From the NCBI GenBank assembly GCA_050732935.1, contig JBOHRW010000082.1, positions 1 to 13,648 of the forward strand: 13,648 nt of DNA, written 5' to 3'. The DNA is from DASRVA01 sp050732935 (GTDB lineage Bacteria; Gemmatimonadota; Gemmatimonadetes; JACCXV01; JAHWKZ01). Made by a program: the position numbers and the translations under genes. A model generated the notes under the pieces. The model did not search any database. It was given only the letters and a program-made list of their open reading frames with translations, and was not told the DNA's origin. This document shows positions 7,373-13,012 of the stretch, piece after piece; position 1 is the first letter of the stretch, and each line of letters begins with the position of its first letter.

Positions 7373-7813
7373 ATGCCCGACACCGACTTCACCGAGGTCC
7401 TGCGCGAGCTCGATGCCCTCGAGGCCGAGATCGACGCGATGCGGGTGGCCGTGGACGAGGGGGAGGAGACCTTCGTCACCGCCCCCGCCGCACGCCAGGC
7501 GGCCCAGCGCCATCTCGACGCGGCGATGCGCCACGCGGTCGCCGCCGCGCGCCTGCTGATCGACGAAGCCGACTGGGAGGAACCGGAAGACAGCCTGGAC
7601 GCCATCGAGATCCTGGTCGAGGAGGACGTCCTGCCCGGGCGGATCGGCCTCACCCTGGTGGGTCTCGCCGATTACGTGACCGAGCTCGGCGAGGGATCGG
7701 TCTACGAGGGAAGCGACGACCCGGTCGCCTTCGAGCGGCTCTCCGAGGGCGTCGACGCGCTCGCGGAGTTCCAGGAGTACGTCCATCAGTTCCTGAAAGA
7801 GTGGGCCGGCTAG
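7373..7813 (+). CDS. Small acidic helical protein, HepT/DUF86-like, without the HEPN catalytic motif
   Basis: This 146-residue acidic, all-helical protein has the helix pattern of HepT-type HEPN proteins. That includes AARQAAQRHLDAAMRHAVAAARLLI (39-63), EDSLDAIEILVEEDVLPGRIGLTLVGLADYV (72-102) and a final FERLSEGVDALAEFQEYVHQFL helix (120-141). In active HepT toxins the third helix carries R-x4-6-H (typically RNxLVH). The matching stretch here is LADYVTELGEG, with neither the Arg nor the His. No MNT-type nucleotidyltransferase partner is adjacent. It is therefore more likely a structural, binding or domesticated relative than an active RNase toxin. The start is ATG 7373, directly behind a promoter-like pair. 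It is followed 59 bases later by the leuB-like gene on the same strand. The family call is by pattern only and may be wrong. Confidence 0.6.
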   Translation: MPDTDFTEVLRELDALEAEIDAMRVAVDEGEETFVTAPAARQAAQRHLDAAMRHAVAAARLLIDEADWEEPEDSLDAIEILVEEDVLPGRIGLTLVGLADYVTELGEGSVYEGSDDPVAFERLSEGVDALAEFQEYVHQFLKEWAG

Positions 7814-7857
7814 TGCCTCACGGCGAGGCCGGGTGGCGAGCGGCTCGTCGCCGCGCT

Positions 7858-7865
7858 GGAGGAGA
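7858..7865 (+). promoter_or_regulatory. Strong Shine-Dalgarno that sets the leuB-like start at GTG 7873
   Basis: GGAGGAGA with a 7-base spacer precedes GTG 7873. The frame is open about 70 bases further upstream, but the family's first beta strand (TRVAVIPGDGVGPEV) begins right at this GTG. Confidence 0.65.
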
Positions 7866-7872
7866 TCCTGTC

Positions 7873-8952
7873 GTGACCCGCGTCGCGGTGATCCCCGGCG
7901 ACGGGGTGGGACCCGAAGTCGTCGGAGTGGCGCGCCGGGCGCTCGAGATCGCCGGTCGGTCGGAAGGTGTCGAGTACGTCTTCGAGGAGTTCCCGTTCGG
8001 TGCCGAGCACTATCTGGCGACGGGGGAGACCCTGCCCGACGAGGCCTTCCATCGTCTAGGGAACGAGTTCGACGCCATCCTGCTGGGGGCCCTCGGCGAC
8101 CCGCGCGTTCCGGGGGACGAGCACGCCCGCGACATCCTGCTCGGGTTGCGTTTCCGGCTCGACCTCTACGTCAACCTGCGCCCGGCGCGGCTCCTGCACC
8201 CCGACCTCTGCCCGTTGAAGCCGAGGCCCGACGGGCGCGAGCGGCGGATCGACCTGGTCGTCTTCCGCGAGAACACCGAGGGGGCATACGTGGGCCTCGG
8301 CGGCAATTTCAAGAAGGGGACCGCCGACGAGGTGGCGATCAACGAGGACCTCAACACCTACCGCGGTGTGAAGCGGATCGTGCGCGCGGCCTTCGACCAT
8401 GCCGTCGAGGGGAATCGTCCGCGCGTGACCATGTGCGACAAGGCGAACGCCCTGACCTACGCCCACGGGCTCTGGCGGCGGGTGTTCGCGGAGGTGGCCG
8501 CGGAGTTTCCGTTCGTCAAGACCGAGGTCGAGTACGTGGACGCGCTCGCCATGAAGCTGGTCCGCAACCCGGAGCACTACTCGGTCGTCGTCACCAGCAA
8601 CCTCTTCGGCGACATCCTCTCCGATCTGGCTGCGGCACTGGTGGGCGGGCTGGGCCTGGCCGCCTCGGCCAACCTGCATCCCGGGCGCGTCGGCATGTTC
8701 GAGCCCGTCCACGGCTCGGCCCCCGATCTCGCCGGAACGGGCTTTGCCAACCCGATGGCGGCCGTTCTCGCGGCGGCGCTCCTCGCCGAATACACCGGCG
8801 CGCCCGGTGTGGCGCGCCGGCTGGAGACGGCGGTTGGCGACGCGCTGGCCGAGGCCATCACCACGCCGGACATCGGGGGGGCGGGATCGACGGCCACGGT
8901 CGGGGATTGGATCTGCGCCCGGCTCGAAGAGACGCCGGTCCCCGCCAGGTGA
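7873..8952 (+). CDS. leuB: 3-isopropylmalate dehydrogenase-type NAD-dependent beta-decarboxylating dehydrogenase
   Basis: This 359-residue member of the isocitrate/isopropylmalate dehydrogenase family is a cytosolic enzyme of leucine biosynthesis if truly LeuB. It oxidatively decarboxylates 3-isopropylmalate to 2-oxoisocaproate with NAD+. Visible features are IPGDGVGPEV (7-16), LRFRLDLYVNLRPARL (92-107), RENTEGAYVG (132-141) with Tyr139, DKAN (189-192) with Lys190, and the metal-binding Asp223 (EYVD), Asp247 and Asp251 (NLFGDILSD). MFEPVHGSAPDLAG (275-288) has its Asp in the position that selects NAD+. The pattern (RENTEG in place of ELTGG, and GGLGLAASANL) resembles the actinobacterial LeuB type. 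No other leu gene is in the window, so tartrate/malate or homoisocitrate-type activity stays possible. The stop overlaps the next start (GTGA). Confidence 0.8.
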   Translation: MTRVAVIPGDGVGPEVVGVARRALEIAGRSEGVEYVFEEFPFGAEHYLATGETLPDEAFHRLGNEFDAILLGALGDPRVPGDEHARDILLGLRFRLDLYVNLRPARLLHPDLCPLKPRPDGRERRIDLVVFRENTEGAYVGLGGNFKKGTADEVAINEDLNTYRGVKRIVRAAFDHAVEGNRPRVTMCDKANALTYAHGLWRRVFAEVAAEFPFVKTEVEYVDALAMKLVRNPEHYSVVVTSNLFGDILSDLAAALVGGLGLAASANLHPGRVGMFEPVHGSAPDLAGTGFANPMAAVLAAALLAEYTGAPGVARRLETAVGDALAEAITTPDIGGAGSTATVGDWICARLEETPVPAR

Positions 8953-9503
8953 CGGAGGCGGCCACCCGCCCGGGGCCACTCGAGTGGGCGGGCTGGGCCC
9001 TGCTCTCCCTCCTCACCCTGTCGATCGCGCTTCTGGCCCTCCTTCGTCCCACCAACCCCGACGCCATCGTCAACGAGATCCGCCTGGCGGCCGGCTTCGA
9101 CCGCTATCAGGCGGCCATGGACGAGGGGGACCGTTTGTTCGCGCGAGCGGCGGCGGAGTTCCGGCTCTCGAGGGCGGGGGAGGTAGACCTCTCCACGGAG
9201 TACGGGATGCTCGCCGAGGCCGCCCGGAGGTTTCAGCAGGCGCGGGAGGAGGCCGAGGGCTTCGGGGAGGACCAGCGGGCCCAGATCCGACTCCTCGAGG
9301 TCTATCATGCCTGGGCGAAGGCCCTCCACGCCGAGGGGACGGGCGCATGGTACGAGCGGAACGACGAGGAGACGCTGAGGCGGGCCCGGGCGCTCGTCGA
9401 CCGGGGGCTCGCCCTGCCCAACATCACCGGCGAGCAGCGCGTCAGGATGGAGGAGCTGGGCACGAGGATCGATCGAGCGCTGACACCGTGGCCGATCCTG
9501 TAG
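8949..9503 (+). CDS. Unknown single-pass membrane-anchored helical protein
   Basis: This 184-residue protein of no family I recognise has a short N-terminus followed by one transmembrane helix (about 13-32, GWALLSLLTLSIALLALL). A charged, Glu/Arg/Ala-rich helical domain (about 45-178) follows, which could be TPR-like or coiled-coil. It probably faces the outside, with the helix acting as an uncleaved anchor. The start GTG 8949 overlaps the leuB-like stop by 4 bases (GTGA), so the two are likely translationally coupled. It overlaps the following membrane-protein gene by 16 bases. The domain has alternating alanines and acidic/basic residues (AAMDEGDRLFARAAAEF, LAEAARRFQQAREEAEGF) as in helical repeats. 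Confidence 0.7.
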   Translation: MTEAATRPGPLEWAGWALLSLLTLSIALLALLRPTNPDAIVNEIRLAAGFDRYQAAMDEGDRLFARAAAEFRLSRAGEVDLSTEYGMLAEAARRFQQAREEAEGFGEDQRAQIRLLEVYHAWAKALHAEGTGAWYERNDEETLRRARALVDRGLALPNITGEQRVRMEELGTRIDRALTPWPIL

Positions 9504-10228
9504 GGGACGAATCCGCGGCGGACCGGGAGTCGGTGCAAAAACCCCTCGGCGCCGACGTGAGGCCGGGCATTCCCTCGGACGAGCGACGCCGGGCACTCGT
9601 CACCTGCCTGTGGCTCGCGACCGCCGTGCTCCTCGGGGGCTTCGACCTTCCCCTTCTCGGCTACGCGGCCTTCCAGTTCGCCCCGTTCGGGATCGTGGCC
9701 GGGCTGCTCGGGGTCCTCTACGTCTTCGTCCTCGTCCAGCGGCGCGTAATCTGGAGGAGTCGTGGCTGGATCGAGGCGCTCTTGCTGGTCTACTGGACGG
9801 CGGCCACGGCGATGATGTTCCGGGTGCTCCTGCCCACCGCGGGCCTGGTCCAGGTGGGGCTGGTGATCGGCGCGGCGATCGCCGCGGGCGTCATCGTGAG
9901 CCGCCGTGACCGCGACGAGGCCGTGCTGTGGCTGGGGATCGTGGCCATCGTCCTCGCGGTTCTGCGGTTCGCCCTGGTGCCGCTCTTCGAGGCGCGCTCG
10001 GGGCTCCCCGACTGGGGGCCACTCAAGTTCGGCGAAGCGGCCAACTCGTTCCGTGACCTGTTCGTGGCCTATGCCCCCCAGCGGCCGGCCGTCCAGGCGC
10101 TCCACTTCGCGGCGCTGGCGTGCTACGCGCTGGCGCTCCGGGCGCAGTGGGGCGCGGAGCGCGACCGTACTGGTCGAGGCCGGCACCGAGGAGGAAGCGC
10201 GGGAGCTGGCCCTGATTCACACTCCTGA
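9488..10228 (+). CDS. Unknown polytopic membrane protein (about six TM helices) with an abnormal C-terminal tail
   Basis: This 246-residue protein has about six hydrophobic segments, near 37-52, 63-83, 94-113, 119-137, 145-166 and 201-219, after a polar N-terminus. I recognise no family. The start is uncertain. GTG 9488 overlaps the previous gene by 16 bases, and GTG 9533 with GGGAG close upstream is an alternative that would give 231 residues. The last roughly 20 residues (TGRGRHRGGSAGAGPDSHS) are low-complexity. From about 10164 the DNA also encodes a family-like beta-alpha motif in another frame, so the original C-terminus was probably replaced when the accessory segment joined here. It is the last gene of the leuB-like run. 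Its pairing with the preceding anchored protein suggests a joint, unknown envelope role. Confidence 0.65.
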   Translation: MADPVGDESAADRESVQKPLGADVRPGIPSDERRRALVTCLWLATAVLLGGFDLPLLGYAAFQFAPFGIVAGLLGVLYVFVLVQRRVIWRSRGWIEALLLVYWTAATAMMFRVLLPTAGLVQVGLVIGAAIAAGVIVSRRDRDEAVLWLGIVAIVLAVLRFALVPLFEARSGLPDWGPLKFGEAANSFRDLFVAYAPQRPAVQALHFAALACYALALRAQWGAERDRTGRGRHRGGSAGAGPDSHS

Positions 10229-10412
10229 GCATCAGTACGACTCTCTGGATTGTCAAAGTGAGGTGCAGATCGTGACCGTCTCCCGTGGTGTGGTCGAGAC
10301 CTCGACGGAGTGGGGGAGCTACGAGGTTGACCGCCTTGTGACGATCGATGGGCGTGGGCGAGTCCATTATCCTCTCAATGGAGGGCCCGAGCGATCGTCA
10401 CCTAGCCCTTGA
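10164..10412 (+). pseudogene. 3' remnant of a small accessory-type gene
   Basis: The frame from 10164 to the TGA at 10410-10412 encodes about 82 residues that look like real protein. It opens TVLVEAGTEEEARELALIH, a beta strand followed by an E-rich helix, and continues with a strand-rich part (EVQIVTVSR, YEVDRLVTIDGRGRVHYPL). The opening resembles the middle of small DpnD/PcfM-like or other phage/plasmid-type proteins, in which the strand pairs with an earlier strand that is absent here. The frame holds no plausible start codon upstream: the only candidate at the edge is a CTG at 10170, and further upstream the frame is just a shadow of the membrane-protein gene. It therefore appears to have lost its 5' end. 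The family assignment is weak. Confidence 0.45.
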
Positions 10413-11049
10413 AGACCGTATCGGCGTGCCACTCGAATGTCCGCGGGTCGGGACGACTGCCCGTGTCCGAGGGCAGCCACAGAGCGCTCCTGTCGAAGGT
10501 TGTATAGTATTCTCCATCATCGAACTCCTCTTTGAGCCGGTGGCTCACGCTCAATTTCATGTCCTGCCGGACCGTTACATAGCCCTGATCGAAGAGCGCG
10601 TGCAGATCACGCCGAAGAAGCAGGCCGTTCCTGACATCATGGTCGCCACCCAGGGTAACGGGTCGGATGTGTGCTGCTTCGAGAACGGGTAAGGCCTTCT
10701 CCCTGGTGATGGCGCATCGCCGCTGGTAGGCATCGATCACGCGCATCTGGAAGATGCCCTGGCCCAGACGATGTTTGGTGAACCCAGTGCCCCATAGAAC
10801 CTCGTCGCCTATCCGCTGGCGAGGAGATCGAGGGAACGACCGGGTGACCGCTTCCCATAGCTGTCTGCCCGGCGATTGAAGTATGTCGTAGTTCTTGCCT
10901 TGCTGGATGTTCGTCGAGAAATCCTCCGGTACCGGTAGCCAGTCCTCTTCGTTGAGGAAGAAGGACTCGGAGAGGATGATACAACCGATTTCGTATTCTG
11001 TGTGAGGGTTCGGTGGGGTTCTGCGGTACTTCTCTATGCGCTGTCGCAT
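10402..11049 (-). CDS. HNH endonuclease (COG3440-like, HNH_2 type), truncated at its 5' end
   Basis: This 215-residue open frame starts at ATG 11049. The C-terminal HNH nuclease domain is complete: FQMRVIDAYQRRCAITREKA (100-119), LEAAHIRPVTLGGDHDVRNG (123-142) with His127 and Asn141, and LLLRRDLHALFDQGYVTV (143-160) with His150. Upstream lies the family linker MRQRIEKYRRTPPN...IGCIILSESFF (1-31). Full-length relatives are around 300 residues, with an N-terminal domain of roughly 80-90 residues before this point. The frame continues upstream of the ATG with NGAASLLE (11073-11050), which still fits the family, and then turns to unrelated residues up to a TAA near 11127. The N-terminal domain is thus missing and the gene is probably a non-functional remnant, though an active nuclease domain could still be made. 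Relatives are annotated as putative restriction endonucleases. No methyltransferase partner is nearby. Confidence 0.85.
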   Translation of the reverse strand: MRQRIEKYRRTPPNPHTEYEIGCIILSESFFLNEEDWLPVPEDFSTNIQQGKNYDILQSPGRQLWEAVTRSFPRSPRQRIGDEVLWGTGFTKHRLGQGIFQMRVIDAYQRRCAITREKALPVLEAAHIRPVTLGGDHDVRNGLLLRRDLHALFDQGYVTVRQDMKLSVSHRLKEEFDDGEYYTTFDRSALWLPSDTGSRPDPRTFEWHADTVFKG

Positions 11050-11156
11050 CTCGAGGAGCGAAGCCGCGCCGTTCCGGGTTGACGCCGCGCAGCGTCCGTG
11101 CGAACCTCTTTCTCCCCGATCAGGTTACCGAACACTCGTTTCCAGGAGCCCATCCC

Positions 11157-12350
11157 ATGAAGATCGATCGCGACGACATCGTCTTAGCCGCCGGCGTGCG
11201 CACGGCGTTCGGCACCTACGGCGGCAGCCTGAAGGATCTCTCGGCCAACGATCTGGGTGTGGTGGCCGCCAAGGCCGCCGTTGACCGCTCCGGGTTCGCG
11301 CCCGACGAGATCGACCACGTGGTCTTCGGGAACGCCCTCCAGACCTCGGCCGACGCCATCTACTGCGCGCGCCACGTGGGTCTCAAGGCGGGGCTCCCCG
11401 AGAGCGTTCCGGCGGTGACCGTGAACCGTCTCTGCGGCTCCGGGTTCGAGTCGATCATCCAGGGGGCGCGGCAGATCCTGACCGGCGAGAGCGAGGTCGT
11501 CCTGGCGGGCGGCACCGAGAGCATGAGCCAGGCGCCTCACACGATCCGGGGCGCCCGCTGGGGGATCCCGCTGGGGCAGTCGAAGATGAGCGACTACCTG
11601 TGGGAGGCCCTCTACGACCCCTACGCCGGCTTCTCGATGGCCGAGACGGCCGAGAACCTGGCCGAGGAGTACGGGCTCTCGCGCGAAGAGGTGGACGACT
11701 ACGCGTTCCAGAGCCAGCGGCGGACCAGGGAGGCAGAGGAGGGTGGCCGGTTCGCGGACGAGATCGTGCCCGTCGAGCTGGCCGATCGGAAGGGCCATCG
11801 CGTGTTCGACCAGGACGAGCATCCCCGTCCCCAGACGACGACCGAGATTCTGGCCGGGCTCAAGCCCTACTTCAAGAAGGACGGGCTGGTGACGGCCGGG
11901 AACGCCTCGGGGATCGTCGACGGCGCGGCGGCCGTGATCGTGACGACGGCCGCTCGTGCTGGGAAGGCCGGGGCTCCCGTTCTGGGCCGGCTCCTCGGCT
12001 GGGGGATCGCCGGCTGCAACCCGAAGATCATGGGGATCGGGCCCGCCCCGTCCACCCGCAAGGCCCTCGACGATGTCGGTCTGGACCTCGACGACCTGGA
12101 CCTCTACGAGGTGAACGAGGCCTTCGCCCCGCAGACCGTCGCGGTCATGAAGGAGCTGGGGCTCGATCATGAGAAGCTGAACGTCAACGGCGGGGCGATC
12201 GCGATCGGGCATCCCCTGGCCGCCACCGGCACCCGAGTGACGATCACGCTCCTCCAGGAGCTGAAGCGCCGGGGTGGCGGGAAGGGCTTCGCCTCCGCCT
12301 GCATCGGCGGCGGGCAGGGCGCGACGGTAGTGGTCGAGACCGTCGACTGA
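11157..12350 (+). CDS. Acetyl-CoA C-acetyltransferase (thiolase)
   Basis: This 397-residue thiolase II-type enzyme condenses two acetyl-CoA to acetoacetyl-CoA or runs the reverse cleavage, and is cytosolic. The nucleophile Cys93 lies in NRLCGSGFESI (90-100). GGTESMSQAPH (118-128) is the usual thiolase signature. NEAFAPQ (320-326), His352 in NGGAIAIGHPLAATG (344-358) and the second catalytic Cys382 in ACIGGGQG (381-388) are all present. The length is normal for AtoB/PhaA/FadA-like enzymes and the sequence does not separate them, so no symbol is given. The start is ATG 11157 with AGGAG (11144-11148) 8 bases upstream. In-frame sequence further upstream runs through the accessory junction and is not family-like. 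No other fatty-acid or PHB gene adjoins it. Confidence 0.93.
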   Translation: MKIDRDDIVLAAGVRTAFGTYGGSLKDLSANDLGVVAAKAAVDRSGFAPDEIDHVVFGNALQTSADAIYCARHVGLKAGLPESVPAVTVNRLCGSGFESIIQGARQILTGESEVVLAGGTESMSQAPHTIRGARWGIPLGQSKMSDYLWEALYDPYAGFSMAETAENLAEEYGLSREEVDDYAFQSQRRTREAEEGGRFADEIVPVELADRKGHRVFDQDEHPRPQTTTEILAGLKPYFKKDGLVTAGNASGIVDGAAAVIVTTAARAGKAGAPVLGRLLGWGIAGCNPKIMGIGPAPSTRKALDDVGLDLDDLDLYEVNEAFAPQTVAVMKELGLDHEKLNVNGGAIAIGHPLAATGTRVTITLLQELKRRGGGKGFASACIGGGQGATVVVETVD

Positions 12351-12464
12351 AATCTGGTCGGCGGATCGTGCGCGCCACGGGCCGCGAGACTAGCTTCAGG
12401 AATACCCAGGCTCCACCACCGAATCTCCGGGCCGCCCCCGAGCCGCGGGGTCCACTTCCTGTCC

Positions 12465-12470
12465 AGGAGG
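12465..12470 (+). promoter_or_regulatory. Perfect AGGAGG Shine-Dalgarno that sets a TTG start at 12476
   Basis: AGGAGG at 12465-12470 with a 5-base spacer points to TTG 12476. The other candidate, GTG 12368, has no ribosome binding site and would add a proline-rich N-terminus. The 125 bases between the thiolase stop and this TTG otherwise show only a small hairpin (CCCCG/CGGGG, 12436-12450) without a T-tract. Confidence 0.55.
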
Positions 12471-12475
12471 CGGCC

Positions 12476-13012
12476 TTGAAAGCCCAGACCCAGAACACGG
12501 ACATCGAAATTCTCCCCCTCGTCGATCGACATGGATTCCGCACCACGGCCCGGCCGGAGCAGGTCTGGGCGGCCCTGGCCCCGACTCTGATGGCCTCGTT
12601 CGGCAAGCGTCGCTCGCGGGTCTTCGCGCGGCTCGTCGGGTGTCGGGAGAGACGCGTCAGCCGGCCCTTCCTGATGGAGGGAGGCGACACCCTGGTCGGG
12701 TTCCGCGTCATGGCTTCGCGGGCTCCCGAGGAGCTCGTGCTGCGGGGGGAGCACCGCTTCTCCCGCTACGCGCTCGTCTTTCGGATCGGTGGCCGTGAGG
12801 GGATCACCGCCGTCAGCGCGGAGACACGCGCGGACTTCCCCGAAGCCCGAGGATTCGTCTATCGGACCCTGGTCGTCGGCAGCGGGATCCACGCCCGCGT
12901 GATCCGGCGCATCCTCAAAGGCCTTCGCGGACGCGCGGAATGGGACCGCCAGCCGTCCGGACCTCGGAGAGCGGCCGGGGCGGGGGCCAGGCGTCGCATC
13001 GATAGCAAATGA
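12476..13012 (+). CDS. Unknown small protein, probably SRPBCC/Bet v 1-like
   Basis: This 178-residue protein starts with a helix typical of SRPBCC proteins (TARPEQVWAALAPTL, about 24-38). Alternating strands follow: DTLVGFRVMASRAPEELVLRGEHRFSRYALVFRI (71-104) and GITAVSAETRADFP (109-122). It ends in a long amphipathic basic helix (YRTLVVGSGIHARVIRRILKGL, 129-150) and an Arg/Gly/Ala-rich tail. This order is that of the START-like hydrophobic-pocket fold, including proteins annotated as SRPBCC or DUF2867. No catalytic residue can be named. The TTG start is chosen because of the AGGAGG before it. The stop overlaps the start of the following lipoprotein gene (ATGA), so the two are likely co-translated. 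The fold is inferred by pattern only. Confidence 0.6.
   Translation: MKAQTQNTDIEILPLVDRHGFRTTARPEQVWAALAPTLMASFGKRRSRVFARLVGCRERRVSRPFLMEGGDTLVGFRVMASRAPEELVLRGEHRFSRYALVFRIGGREGITAVSAETRADFPEARGFVYRTLVVGSGIHARVIRRILKGLRGRAEWDRQPSGPRRAAGAGARRRIDSK

Larger units (their letters stand above)
10160..11075. other. Captured accessory segment with lower GC and two 5'-truncated convergent genes
   Basis: The GC content drops visibly here. For example, bases 10501-10560 hold 27 G+C of 60, against 46 of 60 at 8641-8700. The segment holds the 3' part of a small plus-strand gene and the 3' part of a minus-strand HNH endonuclease gene, meeting tail to tail with an 11-base overlap. Neither has its 5' end. 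No transposase, integrase, clear terminal inverted repeat or clean target-site duplication is visible. The borders are estimates from where family-like reading stops. Confidence 0.55.

Noticed and set aside
7373..7813. Active toxin-antitoxin module at the HepT-like gene
   Set aside because: The catalytic R-x4-6-H motif is missing and no nucleotidyltransferase antitoxin gene lies next to it.
166..8935. The same 16-base string GCCCGGCTCGAAGAGA near 168 and near 8921
   Set aside because: It lies inside two unrelated genes in different reading contexts and is short enough to occur by chance. No extended flanking similarity is seen.
10154..11067. Possible target-site duplication around the accessory segment (GGAGCGCGACCG against GGAGCGAAGCCG)
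   Set aside because: Only 9 of 12 bases match and the borders are uncertain. It is not enough to claim a transposition footprint.
11079..11107. TTGACG at 11079-11084 as a -35 box for the thiolase gene
   Set aside because: The hexamer at the proper distance (GAACCT) does not resemble a -10 element.
12436..12450. Hairpin CCCCG/CGGGG after the thiolase gene as an intrinsic terminator
   Set aside because: It has only five pairs and no T-run after it. Such stems are common by chance here.
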